A DNA stretch of 64,000 nt from Eretmocerus hayati (lineage: Eukaryota; Arthropoda; Insecta; Hymenoptera; Aphelinidae). A program made the translations under genes and the position numbers. The stretch lies in NCBI GenBank assembly GCA_029851415.1, contig CM056744.1, forward strand, positions 15,197,268 through 15,261,267. Direction: 5' to 3'. The notes beneath the pieces are model-generated. The model was not told the DNA's origin, made no database searches, and saw only the letters and a list, made by a program, of their open reading frames with translations. Numbering within the stretch: the first letter of the stretch is position 1; the number at the start of each line of letters is the position of its first letter. Below are positions 41,946-59,884 of the stretch, in pieces.

Positions 41946-44900
41946 GAAGCAGACCACCAGATGGATGGCCGGTGATGGTTTGGTTCCACAGTGGAGATTT
42001 TAATACCGGTACTCCGGCAATTTGGGATGCATCGGTTTTCGTCGCCAAGCAGAAGGTCAAGTTCACCCTCGTGACTTCGAACAATTTTTCGTTCATCATT
42101 ATCGTTATGAATTCGTTATAAGCACATTTTGAATAGTAATTCAACCTTTGCAAGACTCTGGAAGTGAGTGTGAGCTGAGAACATTGGAATGCACTGTTGC
42201 AGTAAAAAACTAGAATATCTTTCATTTTTATCACTGATGAATCGTTTAATTCCTTACATAGCTTATCGTGAGAATCAGGCACCACTTAATATATCGTCCC
42301 TTTGAAAATTATTTTTTGCCATACGCAGAATATTGATACTCATGAATATGCTTTTCAAAAGTAATGGACTGAAGAAGCATGCTATGCCAGAAGTCATCTC
42401 TAAACTGTAAGCAATTGGTTGAATATCCACCAAATTTCCAACCGCCTAGATGGAGAGTCACCCAAAAAATTGTCTATTCAACCACTGGTTGCCTACCAAA
42501 TCCAACCACTGGTTGACTTTTCTCCAGTAAATATGGGGATGAATACGGGATCCATAATAATTGAAGGATAATGGTCCCTGGGTGACACTTTGTGGTCAAA
42601 AAAACGAATTTCTTCGTGTCTTTCCATGAACAAATAGAAATGGATAACAGCGGCGGCCACGCGAGCTTTTTCGGAAAAAATCTCAGGTTAAGCAACGATT
42701 CAGTATTGGGATTGGTGACCGCCCACCTTGGTTTTTCAAAGCTTATAACTTGTTTGAGATCAAGAACTAGGCAAACGCAAGATCAGAGGTCACAAATCGG
42801 ATATTGAATCGCGAAAACGTATTGCCTAACCTGCATTTATGACCGAAAAGACTCGCGTGGCCACCGCTGACTTTTTTTTCTATCTGTTGATGGAAATATG
42901 TGAAGAAACTCGATTTCCTGACCCAATATAGTCACCCGAGGATCATCATCTACCAATCTCATGGGTCCAGTATTCATCACTATTCGCTGTGGGAAACCAA
43001 AATTGCAGTTTTTTTCATAAATTTTTTTTACAGTGTATTTTGAAAAATCGCAATAATCTTCATTTCATGATTTGAACATTCCTTCGAAATTAGGGCCTGA
43101 TAGACCTTTCACGATTTTGTACAGTAAATTTTTGCTGATGGATAAAATCCATTGTAACGTCGAATGAAAAATGCATCAACCTCGCATTGCTTTTTCCAAT
43201 CGAATGACAGCTTCAATTCTTTCCTCGGTGAAAATCGATCGTTTCACCCTTGGATTTGAAGGATCGGCGTAAAAAAACTGATTTATATTTAGGAAAGAAA
43301 CGGAATTGAGACGACTGTTTGTGTGTCGAATATATAGCTATCTTGACAAAGTTGAACTACTTTCATCGCTCACGCGAGAAAGCGTTCCATTTGTCTCATA
43401 TTTATTTGTTTAGCTGTTGTGAGCCCAATACATCTTTTCTGTGGGCTTTGGATCACCTTATCACGTGACGAGCTGAGTTTAACCTTGATATTTCACGAGG
43501 AAATTATTTCACGATCTCGTAAAATTTTGAAATATTGGTCAACTCAAATATACACCAAGATTTTATTATTGCCACTCTGTGCCTCAAAACAGCGAAAAAA
43601 AATTTCTCGAAAATTATTCAGATGAAATCTGCGCTTTTTCAAAAACTTACTCATTCGCAAGCAGCAATCTCGATGACTTCATACACTGAATGGACCCAAA
43701 ATTTTATTTGATTTTGATCGTGAATTCCATCAGTTTCCAGAAGTTTCTCTTCAGAGATATTACTTTGTGACAAATGTGTGCCTCAAGCAGTTATGACAGA
43801 GAATATTAAATGCTTATTTTTCAAGAAGATTCTTTCGATTAATCATCATATTTTCAAAAAAGTGAAGGTATTCCAATTCTTAACGTAATTCGGTGCCAAC
43901 ATCAACGAAAGTGATTTAACTAATGAAAAAATGATATCCTGCTCGTAAAAAAGATGAATCATAGACTGATAAACTGTTTGATAGATGCTGTGAGTTTTCA
44001 TTTGATTTCCGCTTCCGTTCCATTGACAAATACGGCGTCAACAAGTGAATATATCAGGTCTCGCAATGTATTATTCCAAAGTGCTTTGTATCGTGACTAC
44101 CTTGACGTCTGTTTTAACCTGATTTACGATGCTGAAATATTGGTGATAGGCTCAAATGGATACTTACCACCTACATCAATCGATACAACGCCAGATACAA
44201 TACCTAATGTTCCCAAAAAATCATCTTATAATACACCATTCCCCAACATTCTACAACAATTAACGATATAAACATATGAATGTGAATATTGCAGGTGCTG
44301 GTGGTAACAGTAGCCTATCGGCTGAATATTTTGGGCTTCTTCACAACGACAGATTCAGAATCTGCTGGTAATTTTGGCCTGCTGGATCAGGTTGCGGCTT
44401 TAGACTGGATTAAGCAGAACATTGAACTTTTTGATGGCGCAGCAACAAGTGTGACCATTTTTGGACATAGTGCAGGTGCTATAAGTGTCGGTCTCCACAT
44501 GATGAGTCCTTTGAGTCGTGGAAAATTTCACAGAGCGATAGCTATGAGTGGCGATGCTATTAATTCGGTTCGCATGCCTCATGATGAGATGTCCGTTGTT
44601 GATGAGGTGAGTCTCTTTTTCATTCAAAAATGTCATAGGAATGATTGTTAACCCGTTCACTGTTTGGTCCCGTCTAGGGAACATTATCGATTTCCAATAA
44701 TTTGTGATAGTTTTCTTGTATTTCATCGAAAGAATCTAAACAGTCCTAAAGAATATTTGTCGTACAAGAAAAATAATGGAATACCTATGGGGTCTTGTTG
44801 GGAGGATTGGGGGAGCGAAGAAAGATGAAAAACGGAAAATGTTCAAGATTATAATTTTGATACATATTTTCACCATTTTTCCACTCCAGAAACATTTTCT

Positions 44901-47280
44901 GATGAAAGAAACAACATTCCTGATACCAGGAGCAATTTTGTAGAGAACAGGTTAAGAATGAATTTATTGGAGAAGTTTCAATCTTGTGAGAATCCATGAG
45001 AGCAAGGGATTCTATATAATTCTCAATTCATTTGGAGTGATACTCTTGGACGACCTGTGACATCTACGTAGGTACACACGTTGAATCTCATCCACATTGG
45101 CTGGCTATATTCTTTCAGACATCAACCTCTAAAAGCTATGATCAAGGATGTTTTATTCTGCGGATAGCCCATTCAAAGACCCTCTTTCTCCCTGAAACAC
45201 TCATCCTAAGGGAGTGACATCGGTTACATCAGACTACTCATGAAAGAGAACAATAGATAGATATAGAAGTCATTCTCTTCATTTAGTACAAGATGGAAAT
45301 TTTCAAAGTCAATGCATTTTAAAAAGCACGAGATGATTGGATTGAGTTCTGTTGAATGGGTCACTAAAGATTTGGAAATCGATAAAATTTCATCTATCCC
45401 TCATTACAAATCTAATGTGCAAGGTCTAATTCCAGTTTCAATTCATAAACATTTTCCATAAATTTACCATTTTAAACTCTATAACTTAAATTATGAATCT
45501 TCATCATCAATTCCACAGGTAGCAGAAACTTTTGGATGCTATCGCAAGACATCAGATCTCATGGAATGTCTACGAAACGTGCAAGTAGAAACTTTAGTTC
45601 AAGCCTCATCTTTCATCGAAACATGGGGTCCAATCGTCGACGCTGATACATCTAACGCTACGGACGGACCATTTCTACCCCGTCATCCTAGAGATATTGG
45701 ATCAGACGAACTCTGGGCCGTGCCTTTAGTCGCAGGCTATACCGGAAATGAGCAAGCATTGGCCTATATTGAGCTAATTGGTAGTGAAAATGCAGATGGA
45801 CGTCTTACTCCGAATCAATTTGAAGCAATGGTGCGTGACGATACGGTTGCTGCCGTTGTCGCGCCGTCCGACAACAGTAGCTGTGAGCTGAAACCCGATC
45901 TCGTTGCCGAGGGCGTACTTTTTTTCTACAGACCTCATCCGCCTAGTAGAGATCAGAAGATTTTGAGAGATCGGTATCTTGATTTGCAGACTGAGAAGAA
46001 TTACGCGGCGGGACTGACACAACTCGCAGCTAAGGTTGCAAGGTTAGTTTCATGCACCACATCCATGTGAATACATGCTCTCTGAGTTTCTCTGTTTAAA
46101 ATTAAAAAAGGGACAGTGGACAATAGAACTCCTCGCTTTGGAATTCAAATTGAAATAAAACGTAATGGTGAATGTAATGATCATCCCTGGAAAGCTTCGC
46201 TTCGGCTTCGCTTGAAGTGCCTTCAGGAATTTAAAGGAGTTCAGAACTATCAACTAAAATGCGAAACCCCCCCCCCCAAAAATAATCTTCCATCGCTCAC
46301 GATCAAGATATCTTAGAACTTCATCATCTCCTTTTTCTTCTCTCTCTTTAGATGTTCTGCTCATCGTATCAAACTTGGTTGTGTCCATAATTAAGATTGT
46401 TCCTATTCTATTTGGTGTCACATATTCGTATGCTATCATGAGTTCAATAAGCTGCCTAAAGTACTGAAATTGTAAAATAATGCAAATGCTAACAAAAGAA
46501 TGTAAATCGTAATGATCCAAGCCTCTCACAGAATGAAGGTGATGTATTTCAGACTCCCATCACGATCCTCACTCGTGACAGAACAAATTAATTTTTTTAA
46601 ATTATACTCTAATTCTCTAGGAAAATTTATTCATCTTATCAGTCAGAGCTTGGATTTACAAGTGTGTCAACTTCATCATTTGATGTCAATGCTTTGACGC
46701 AACTTTGAAGTTTCTCTGCGGTTCTATTGATCATGATTTCTCCACGTGATTGATTTCATGGCTCTAATCTCTTCTGTCTGTTTCCAGTCATCCATCCAAG
46801 GTCCAGTCATTCGTCTACAGATTTGATTACCGAGCGAGAACTCCACAAGTAACTCGAGACGTGCCCGAGTGGGCTGGAGTTCCACACATGTTTGAACTTC
46901 CTTTCGTCTGGGGCTTACCATACTCTACTGGAACTCCAGCCATTCAATGGAACCAAGCAGATAAGAAAATGTCTGATTCAGTAATGGCAATGATGGCTCA
47001 GTTTGCTCGATCTGGAAGCCCGTCTCTTGGAGCTGTAGTGAAGTGGGAGCCATATACCGAAAGACAACCGAATCTTCTCATAATCGATCGAAACATTGAA
47101 ATGAGCAATGAGGTAGCAATTGATCACAAGGCTCTCGCTTTCTGGAACGAATACTATCCAGTACTGCTCGATGCCGCCATTAATAATTGCTGTAACGTCA
47201 CTAGCGCCGCCATTTCGTTACACGGTAGATTCCCCAAAATGGCGGCAGCACTAGCTTTGACCAGATTCATCTTACGATGA
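41946..47280 (+). CDS. Carboxylesterase/cholinesterase-like protein, last four exons
   Basis: COesterase family (alpha/beta hydrolase; enzymes and neuroligin-type adhesion proteins). Exons 41,946-42,055, 44,295-44,606, 45,519-46,042 and 46,788-47,280 join in frame to 478 residues ending in TGA. Donors are GTCAAG (weak), GTGAGT and GTTAGT; all acceptors are CAG. Motifs: PVMVWFHSGDF (oxyanion region, normally HGGGF), VLVVTVAYRLNILGFF, the elbow GHSAGA with Ser, GNEQALAY with the Glu position, and GVPHMFELPFVWG with His. So the triad seems complete while the oxyanion motif is changed. Sites for N-glycosylation (NATD, NSSC, NVTS) fit a secreted or surface protein. About 100 N-terminal residues and the signal peptide are missing; their exons are not found, so the gene may extend upstream or be truncated. 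I do not assign a clade. Confidence 0.85.
42516..43035. mobile_element. MITE-like inverted repeat inside the esterase intron
   Basis: Arms at 42,516-42,675 and 42,842-42,996 pair (GGCCACGCGAG, TTTCTTC, GATGAATAC). The right end, 43,022-43,035, reads TTTTTTTTACAGTG followed by TA, the same end as the MITE at 27,811. The matching left end was not found, so the element is truncated or altered on that side. Confidence 0.5.
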
Positions 47281-50200
47281 AGTTGACACACTTGTAAATC
47301 CACATTTTAACTGGACAAGCTGGGTGCTTTCTGGTCTTACTTAAAAGATCATTCAAAGATTTTTGAAATGAGCAGAACTTCATTGAGATGGAAGGGTGAT
47401 TCTTATAGAAAAAAAATTCCAGGAAATAAGGTTCTGGCTTGTAAATGATCTCACAGTGAAGCTAAGGGTCGATTTATTGATCGATTCTGAAGCAATATCG
47501 AGACTCATGAAAGTCACGCTATATATAAGAGATCGAATAAGCGAGAAGAGTAACATATCTAGAAATAATTGACCACAAGACAAGTTCGAAGAGACTGAAT
47601 TTTGTCTTTGTCATCAAAGTATATTGCCCTCGAAAGACTATTTGGATCTCCCAGGACAAAAACTCAATCAATACACTGGGCTCGCGGAATCATTCCGGGC
47701 CTGAAGGACTTATGTTTCTTCCCCTCTCTCTGATCCAACGAGTTGCAATAAGAGTAAACCTGAAGATTTTTTGATCATCTCTCAAGGAAGAAAAATGAAG
47801 AAACATTCACGAAAATTTCCTACATTGCGTGTATTGAGGTATTCATGATTGCAGGAGATCAAAAAAATATGATGTGATGTAAAGATTTATAATAATAAGG
47901 GGAACATAACAAATTTGTAAAGATGATAACTAACGATTGTGCTAAGAATGATACGATAGCAAAGTGATGTTAGTCAGAAATGTTAGGATCCACATCTAGA
48001 GTTTGCTATATCTGTTGACCCGTATAGATAGGTCCTATGGGAATAATTGTCAAGGTCATCGTGGATAATCATGAAATGTCATCGCTGTTGGTTGATCCCT
48101 AAATTATGCAAAGGTGGGTCAAAGATAGGGATTAAGAACTGATAGAGATTTCGCACCAAGTTTATAAGGTTGTAGCTCGCTTCTGAGCGATTGGTTTTCG
48201 GCCCAAGCCGCAGGCGAGGCAAAAGCGGGAAACCTCATGATATAAGCGGCGCGCGAATGCAATTTTATGCAATTTTGTAAGCACTCAAACATCGGATAAT
48301 TGCATGAAGACAGATTATTGTTCCCATAATTTTGTTGAGTGTTCATCAACTCTCTTGTCAAGTGAGAAGTTTGAGGAGATATGATGATTTGTATGTACAA
48401 AAATTTGAAAAGTCAAGTCAGTCGTGAACACATTCAGTACTTATCAGAATTGAATCATTGAAGATTATAGCTCAATTGTACAAAACACTGTCGCGTGAGA
48501 TTTTTGAAAGCCTTGGCTGAATCGTTTCTACATTAGACTCGTGCTTACAGACTCGATCTATTCTCAAGACAATGAGTAATTGCGTGATTCTTGTGCAAGT
48601 TGTAAGCGATTTTATGAACCAAATATGTATCTATTTCGTATCTCTATCTGAGATTTGTCTGATTGAAACCACGATGATTAGTGACCTAAAAGAGCTCAAT
48701 GAACTCACCGAAAAAGTTTTTTCTTTCGTCCGGGTGAGATTTCCTATCTTTCCAATTTCGTAGCAGGGAAAGGTATGATTTACAAACTTAAAATAGACGA
48801 AAAGCTGACTAATCCAGCTGGAAAATGAAAAATTAGACTCAAATCTTCAAGATCGAGGATCTTCCACTCCAAACCGCATCATGGATCTATCGAGAATATA
48901 GTTTGATCGTCCTGATTGTTCCTTTGTAATCGTGAAATAATATTCTTGTACAAGATGCAATATGTATTGATGTAGCTTTGTTAATGTTATAAACTGAAAA
49001 TTTACAATTCATCTTTTTTTGACGCACTTCATGATGAGAAATTGTACTTTTGTCCAGATAGAAATGAGATCTGGTGTGCATGCGTTCTATATCCAAATTC
49101 GTGCATGCAAGTGTTACAGTCAGTGTCATAATGTATAAATAACAATATCTCCATGAAGTATAAAGAAAGGAACGAGTATTTTGTCCAAAGTCACTCCGCA
49201 ATTGTGGAAGCAGACAGAAGAACCGTCTCGATGATTCCACAACTGCTTTGATATTACCCAGTTGATTTGAAGCGATTCGAGCTTAATTTTGTTGATGTTC
49301 GATCATCAGGAATAAAAATATATGGATTGGGCGACGACTTTGATTGAACATGAAGACAAATAGATCTTCTTATACTTCATAAAAGCATCATTCTCCACGC
49401 GTTTGTTTGAAAATGTAAGGTCAGCCCTCATTATACCATGCAAAACTCGACATAAACAATCAATGTCGTAATGAATCAAAATTAATTTCCACTCTAATTA
49501 ATTGTTGAGCTATGAATGTGAAGTACGCACTGTTAGAGGATAAGCTGACTTATCCAATTTCTTTGTCTATTAATTATCCCAAAATCTGCCAACCATCGGA
49601 AGTTTGTTGCCTAGTGTACATACATACATGGAAGAAAGACGCAGTCGAACCGAAGACCACCAAAGACAGAATTATTTGAGTGCATAGAAATTAACGAAAA
49701 GCAATAGATAATAAGAATAAGAGCTTTGGAATACTATGGTCAGTGTAATTGTAGTCGGCTCTTACTGAGATGACTGCATCTAACGGGAGCAAGATATTTG
49801 TGTAATATTATATAAAGTTTTGTCGTTCATGGCAGATGGATGGAAAAATGAAAAATAAAAATTTTATGGCGGTCACGCATTGTAATGTTCATCAATAATT
49901 CTTAGAAAAAACTGGCGTGAAAAATTGTTTAATGCCTTAACTGGAATTTTTAGAATCTAGGAATAATAAAAATCCAAGGTTTCCCAGAGGCTCGGTTCCG
50001 GAATGAGGATAGGTACTGAGTAAGTGTTAGGAGTTACTGTAGACCTGCTCTGGGTTATTTTAGATGACAGATAAATCGAATACGGCCGAATCTCAAAAAT
50101 TTCCGTAAGAAATACACAGAGCCAAGGTGGCGGCGTTTCAAAACATGTTTACTCCCAATTATGCTAGATGTTTCTGTAAATCATGTTGCTAGTTGTAGTG

Positions 50201-51335
50201 AGACGAGGGAAAAATAATGCCTTTCCAGATAACTCAAGGTTGTGTGATGGGAATCTATTAGTCAAACAGAATGTATAGCATCATTGAAGTGCTTTGATAC
50301 CAGATTAAAAAGCTATCATGGTTTATATAATCTTTTCGCATTTGATATCTACAGTTTGGCTCGAAGGCTATATCTATATAATTTTGGTTTTCGTTGAATT
50401 GACGAGTGGGATTTACTGGACGAACCTTTATTCTTAGTTGTTTCGGCGGAACGTCGGATACACATCCAAAAAGGAAGGCGCTTGTCCAGTAAAGCCATAC
50501 ACCATCAATCCAATGAAAACCAAAAGCATGAACACACAAATCATCAATCACGAGATCAATTACATGGCTATCTATATGATTTAGCCGCTTGAAACTATAA
50601 GGCGATTCTATGCTCGAAACTCGCAAATTCAGGTAAAAAACAGACGTCAATGTAGGCCATAGGAGAAGAGTCTTTATCATGACAGTGCAACCTGGCCGTG
50701 GAGTCTTATTCACATATGACGTGGAAAAATTTCGATGGTACAGTGTTTGAGATGAGTTGTCGAATTATTATTATTGTACAACTTATACTTTACAACTCGC
50801 CGTTCAGCCCAAGTTATAAGAACATTGCAAAAAATGGAAATGACTGAACCGCTGGTATACCCATAGGCACATTTTTGTTCTCGAAACTACGAGAATTCTC
50901 TTTGAATTTAGGCTAAATGGCGATATGTCGCATTCGAGTTAGGCAAAGAAAAGTGCGAGTACTCGTCGTTGATTCTCAATCCAGGGAGAATTCGCGTAGT
51001 TTGCAAACAAAATTAGGCTTACACGGCTACCGCATGCTCTTAAGACATTTTTTAGCCTACCAATAATAGAACTCTGGGCTGCAGTCTAGAACTTATAAAA
51101 TGTTATTTTTTAAATAATGATCGACCAAATTGAGAAAAGTTCCAGTAAACGAATGATCATTGAGCTTTACACAGTGATATCGAGTCTGTAAAATTAGTCT
51201 TCGATATTTGTAGTGGCCTAAAAACGATTACTAGGATGATAGCTTTTGATTCTCGTTTCAACAATTTCAGATTCGGTCCGCGATGATGACTACCCATTCA
51301 AAATGTTTTCATCATTCAGCACTGGGTGGGTCAAA
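47281..51335. other. Region downstream of the esterase gene, no further gene seen
   Basis: AT-rich intergenic sequence. The longest frame (151 residues, minus, 50,258-50,713, GTG start) has no motif and no splice context, and I do not support it. The esterase 3' UTR should lie at its left edge, but no clear polyadenylation site was picked out. Confidence 0.45.
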
Positions 51336-51340
51336 AATAA

Positions 51341-52025
51341 AATTTTTTCTCGAGAATTACTCAGCACTACGCGGGATTTACTGTCTTTATGTGAGAAAAT
51401 ATGAAAAAAAATTTGCCGCACGCTCAAAGTCAAATTTTTCAGGTGGAGTAAGGTCTTTGAAGTTTTGATGAAGATCTGATAGGAAACACCATCTAAGGAT
51501 TTTATCTAGCCGTCAAAATGAGTACTTTCGAGAATATGGCGTGGTGCGCGGGCAGTCTCACCTACTTTTCTCAAGGCTTTTCAATCCTCTAAACACATTT
51601 ACGGAGGTTTAAGAAGCACAGGACGCATCAAAAACTAGCCATTACTTCATTGCATAGGCCACTTTTCATAGCTTTTTGCGGAATTTGGCATTTTCAACTA
51701 ATTCACGTCTCAATTGCAGTGCATCGTGGCTGCTTGAGCCACCGAGATCATATTTAACCAATGAAAATACCTAGAAAAACGTAGTTGAATTTGCCCACAA
51801 ACTAATCATAACGCAATATCCCCGTAAATACTGATTTCGAGGGGAAAGAGGAAACTCTTAAATGACGTTTATCCATACATTTTTCGTCAATCAAAACCTC
51901 AAGGCTTAGGCTCCCCCTGTAAAACTCGACTTTGAGCGTGCAGTGAGAACTTTTCCGTAACCTAATCATCCAAAGATAGTAAATCCCGAGTAATGATAAG
52001 CGATTCTCGAAAAAAATGTTTTCTC
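51341..52025. mobile_element. Diverged inverted-repeat (foldback) element
   Basis: 51,341-51,475 and 51,888-52,025 are inverted copies (CGAGAAT, CGGGATTTACT, GCACGCTCAAAGTC). Non-coding, with about 410 bp between the arms. Outer ends are not sharp. Confidence 0.55.
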
Positions 52026-52325
52026 GGCTCATCTCACGGTACGTAAACACTAGAGTCACAACCAAGGACCAAATATATAATTCGTATTTGCCCGTCTGTC
52101 AGAACAAATCTAATGTGTTTCTTATTTGCGTTATTGAGAAGAGACTGACACAGTTTTAAATTGAGTGTTCCATTACGTGGAAATTATTTTAATGGTCTTT
52201 AACTCGTTGAACCTCGAGTTTCCAAAAATCCAGAGAATTCCAAGCGAGAGTCTGATCACTATTTGATGAACCATTGCATATTTTAAGTGACGATACTAAA
52301 AGAGGTTTCAAACGAGTCAAACATA

Positions 52326-53248
52326 CACTACCGGTCAAAAGTTTAAGCTCACCCAAAAATTTTTTTTTCAATTTTGTGAGTTGAACTACTCGGCTCTATT
52401 TGACCGTAGAGGACTCTTCCGGAGCTCATTTTGAAGGTTTTTTCACGTACTTTAAGATGGCACTATTCATATTTATCCTTACGGATCGGGATCTTTCCAA
52501 TTTGAGCTTGGAAAAGTGTCAATTTCAACGATTTTTCAGAGAATCTTTTGGCTCCTGCCAATTTGAGCCACATGAATGTTTCAATATGGGAGTTGTGGGA
52601 TACAAAAGTACCAGTCTAGAGCTTCAGAATCCGTTTTTGAACGTTCCTCTACGCCACTTCCAGTCCGAGCTATGACACTTTCTCTGAGGGAAGATTTTCT
52701 GCAAAAACTAGCACCTGGATTCAAAAATGACGAGAAAATTCACTTTTTGGGGCATATTTCAAAGGTTCCTCGTTTCCTTAATCAAGATGTTGATAAAAGA
52801 TAACAGAAATGGTGATTATACTTCATAAAAATGCGTCTCTGTATCTCTCTCGAATTGGAGTGCTAGTTTTTCCGAAAAATCTTCCCTCAGAGAAAGTGTC
52901 ATAGCTCGGACTGGAAGTGGCGTAGAGGGGCGTCCAAAAACGGATTTTGAAGCTCTAGACTGGTACTTTCATATCCCACAACTCCCATATCGAAACAACC
53001 ATGTAGCTTAAATGGGCAGGAGCCAAAAGATTCTCTCAAAAATCGTTGGAATTGACACTTTCCCAAGCTCTAATTGGAAAGATCCCGATCCGTACGGATA
53101 AAAATGAATATCGCCATCTTAAAGTACGCGAAAAGACCTTCGTAATGAGCTCCAGGAGAGCCCTCTACGGTCAAATAGAGCCGAGTAGTTCAACGCACAA
53201 AATCGAAAAGAAATTTTTTGGGTGAGCTTAAACTTTTGACCGGTAGTG
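52326..53248. mobile_element. Tc1-like non-autonomous element with very long arms
   Basis: Ends are CACTACCGGTCAAAAGTTT and its exact inverse, each flanked by TA. The arms continue to about 52,700 and from about 52,870, so it is nearly a full-length palindrome of 923 bp. CACT...CAAAAGTTT ends are typical of Tc1-family relatives. No transposase. Confidence 0.8.
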
Positions 53249-55247
53249 TAACTTGATTCAGTCATAGCCAATTCGATTTATTTCATTCAATCTTTGGAAT
53301 TAGAATGATAAATTTGCTGTCGATTTTGAGGGCAAAGCTTAATGCAAGGGAACAAAAATCACGTACAGTTAAATCTTGAAACTTTTATTTGTCTCTCCAG
53401 TATCCACAACAACGTATTTTTCATTTCGTGGTTTCCAGAAAAATTAGCCAGAGATCCGCAGTAAACTGAAAAAGTTCTAGTTACTTTATATTTCACATTA
53501 CGAACGTATTCTATGAACGGGCAAAGAAAAATGTAAAAGAGAAATGAGCCAGATGGCTAATAGAGAAGATCTACTCGCACAAACATCATTTTTTCGCTAG
53601 GAAATATACATTTGATACGCGTTACGAAAAGCACGTTAAAGTATTGTTTTACAAACAGAGTCGTGTTAAGTTCCGTAACGCAAGTCTCGTTATACAGTTG
53701 AATCTCCCCAAAAAGACGTCTCAACGGAAAATACAGTGACAAATTCGATTTTCGCTCTACCTATCATTATAATTTGAAATAGTTTCTTCGAAAAACATTA
53801 TAGTATTAAATAACTACGTATTAGTTTGAAAAATTCTACGAAGCAAGACTCCATTTCATATTTATGTTTACAAAGAGAAAAAGCAAAAAGGCACTGAAAC
53901 AAGTTTTTTTCACTCAATAATTCACGAGACAAGCATTTTCAACGTAAATTCTTGGACAATGTAAAGATTATTAGGTTTTGGTTCTTGGGTAGGACACTGA
54001 ATGTCTCACACAATTTAATTTATGGCATGTTTTGACATTTACTAGAACTTTTATTATTCATCTCTTATCAACACGGAGAGATATAGAAAAACATTTATTG
54101 ATTGGAAAAAACAAGGATTTCATAACTTATGAATATTTTGATGAATTGATATCAATAATAATAGCAATAATAATAATAATAGTTATCATTATAATAGTCA
54201 TTCTTTTCCTTTCTCACGGTATGTATCGTCTATTTATATAATCATTACATCGTAAAAGAGAGGGGTAAGTTATGTCCAAATGTAAGGACACGACTTTGGA
54301 GATGATTTACAACTTCATGCACACGCCATTGCGAAAATTTATTTCATCTTTTTCCCATGATATTTCGTTAAATCCATCTCTCATACACCCACAACACTCA
54401 AACTTGCAAATTTTACAATAAAATCTGCCACTGATTCACACTTTAATTCTCGAATTATACTGTTTCTACGGAATCTAGCTACTGTCCTTCGAGGAATCAG
54501 TCATTTTCTTCGTGTCTTCATACTTGCTTACAAAGAATGATAATTGTGGATAGTTTTGAGAGAGAAATCAATTGAAAAAAATCATAGAAAAAAAGAATTG
54601 ACTGAAGTATAACGCAGGGAAGTTTGCGCGCTGCTACAGAGTAATGAAAATGCTTTTTTTTAAATATTCATTCATATAGATATGAAGTATGATAATGGCT
54701 TCTCGAAAGTATTTCTTCTTTTTCAATCATTTCTTGTCATTTTGTGCGCCATTGTAAATTCGCACCACAGCGGAACTTAGGAAATGTATATACAAATATT
54801 CGTAAAACTTCTCAAGCACATCGCTGTTTTCCTTATTCTCTTTTTTGGCCTTTTTTTTGTTGTCATCACCTTTTACAATCCTTCTAATCTTTATAGCACA
54901 AATTTGACCATGATTTCCTGTTATCATTTCAGACGAACATCTTCCTACTATATTTTTGTATCAGCTTTGCTTCAATCAGATATTAATTAGTGTCTGTTAC
55001 ATTTTTCTGTACTCAACTCGTCTGAATCAAGTAATGTTCCTCTCACGCCCGGGTTTTTTTTTATTCAATTCTGCTCATACTTGACGAGTTTCATGCAATC
55101 TTTAACCAGCACATTAGTATCCTTTCAATCTTGTTTTTTAACCAACTTTCAAATACATTCTGTAACTTTTAGACTTCTCCTATCCAGCTCTGCATCAATT
55201 ATTTATCTTCATACGCGAGAATATACGGCATAGGCCTTGCCACTAAT
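53249..55247. other. Intergenic, including probable Rap1 3' UTR
   Basis: No gene is seen. A short ATA-type microsatellite lies at about 54,148-54,185. A minus-strand AATAAA (55,060-55,065) 183 bp beyond the Rap1 stop could serve as its polyadenylation signal. Confidence 0.4.
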
Positions 55248-58862
<3,615 letters not shown>

Positions 58863-59880
58863 CTGAAATTGAAGAAGATGAAAATCATTATTATTGATTT
58901 TTTGGGGAAGATACTTATATAGGGCAGAATTCATGAGAAGGAGGATTGAAAACTGTTTGCAATAATAATTGCTGAGTAAATTGATGATAAAATGAGACTG
59001 GTATGAAATTGGACGTCAATAAGGGGAGTGATCTTCATCTGGTCTCTATAATTATATTCCCTTAATTTCGTAAAAATCACTCATCATTCTGTCTATCAGA
59101 GCCACTACCTATCCAACATCAAGTAACTTTTATTGGCTGCTAGATAAAATTAGCTTGTCGCACAGAAAACTCTTTGAATAGGGAAACTTGTACAGTAAAA
59201 TGATGAATGTTTTCGTCAAAATAACCAGAAACTTCCAAATCGTCAATGGAATATAATTAGACTATGGATCAATTAATGAAATACTTATAGATAATTTAAT
59301 CATCTTGATAGTTTTTGACGTCTGAATGCGTCAATGGGATCCCATGAGTAGATCAGGATAAGTTCATCCTTAATTTGACGAGTAGCTTGAAAAAATAAGC
59401 AATAATTCACCAGCCAAGTCATTTTCTGAATACATTGAAGTGAATTGGTAGTGAATTTCAAGTTAGGTCTTTCAATATGATACAGGAGGAAAAATAAGTC
59501 AATATTTACAAACGATAACTTTCCGAACTTCGATTACGTATAATTAGCGGTGAACTAATTTCAAAGAACTCAAATTGCCCCTGTACAAACATTTTTTCGA
59601 GTCCTTGGACTTATCGTGTTTCGAATCGCCATTCGTTATCGACCATCGTAACGAATCACAAAAAATTATGTTATTTTTTACATTCTTTGGTTGACCTAGA
59701 AAAAAAGTTGAAAATAGAATAATTACGTGGGCATCTCGGGCATTGTAAGCGTCTCTAATTTTTTGGTAGGTCATGTATTCCCTAAATGAATTGTCACCTC
59801 AATAGGGTATTATTACTCTTCAATGCTGAACAGAGAAAAAAAACTCAATTCAATCACGAACTTTTACAAAAAATTATCAT
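58863..59880. other. No gene seen
   Basis: AT-rich sequence upstream of Rap1, possibly its first intron. No motif-bearing frame and no element ends. Confidence 0.45.
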
Positions 59881-59884
59881 TTAA

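Noticed and set aside
43954..44271. 105-residue + frame just before an esterase exon, as an extra esterase exon
   Set aside because: No esterase similarity, and the exon 41,946-42,055 already joins in phase to 44,295 with the expected family sequence.
50258..50713. 151-residue minus frame
   Set aside because: GTG start, no recognisable domain and no splice signals that would make it an exon.
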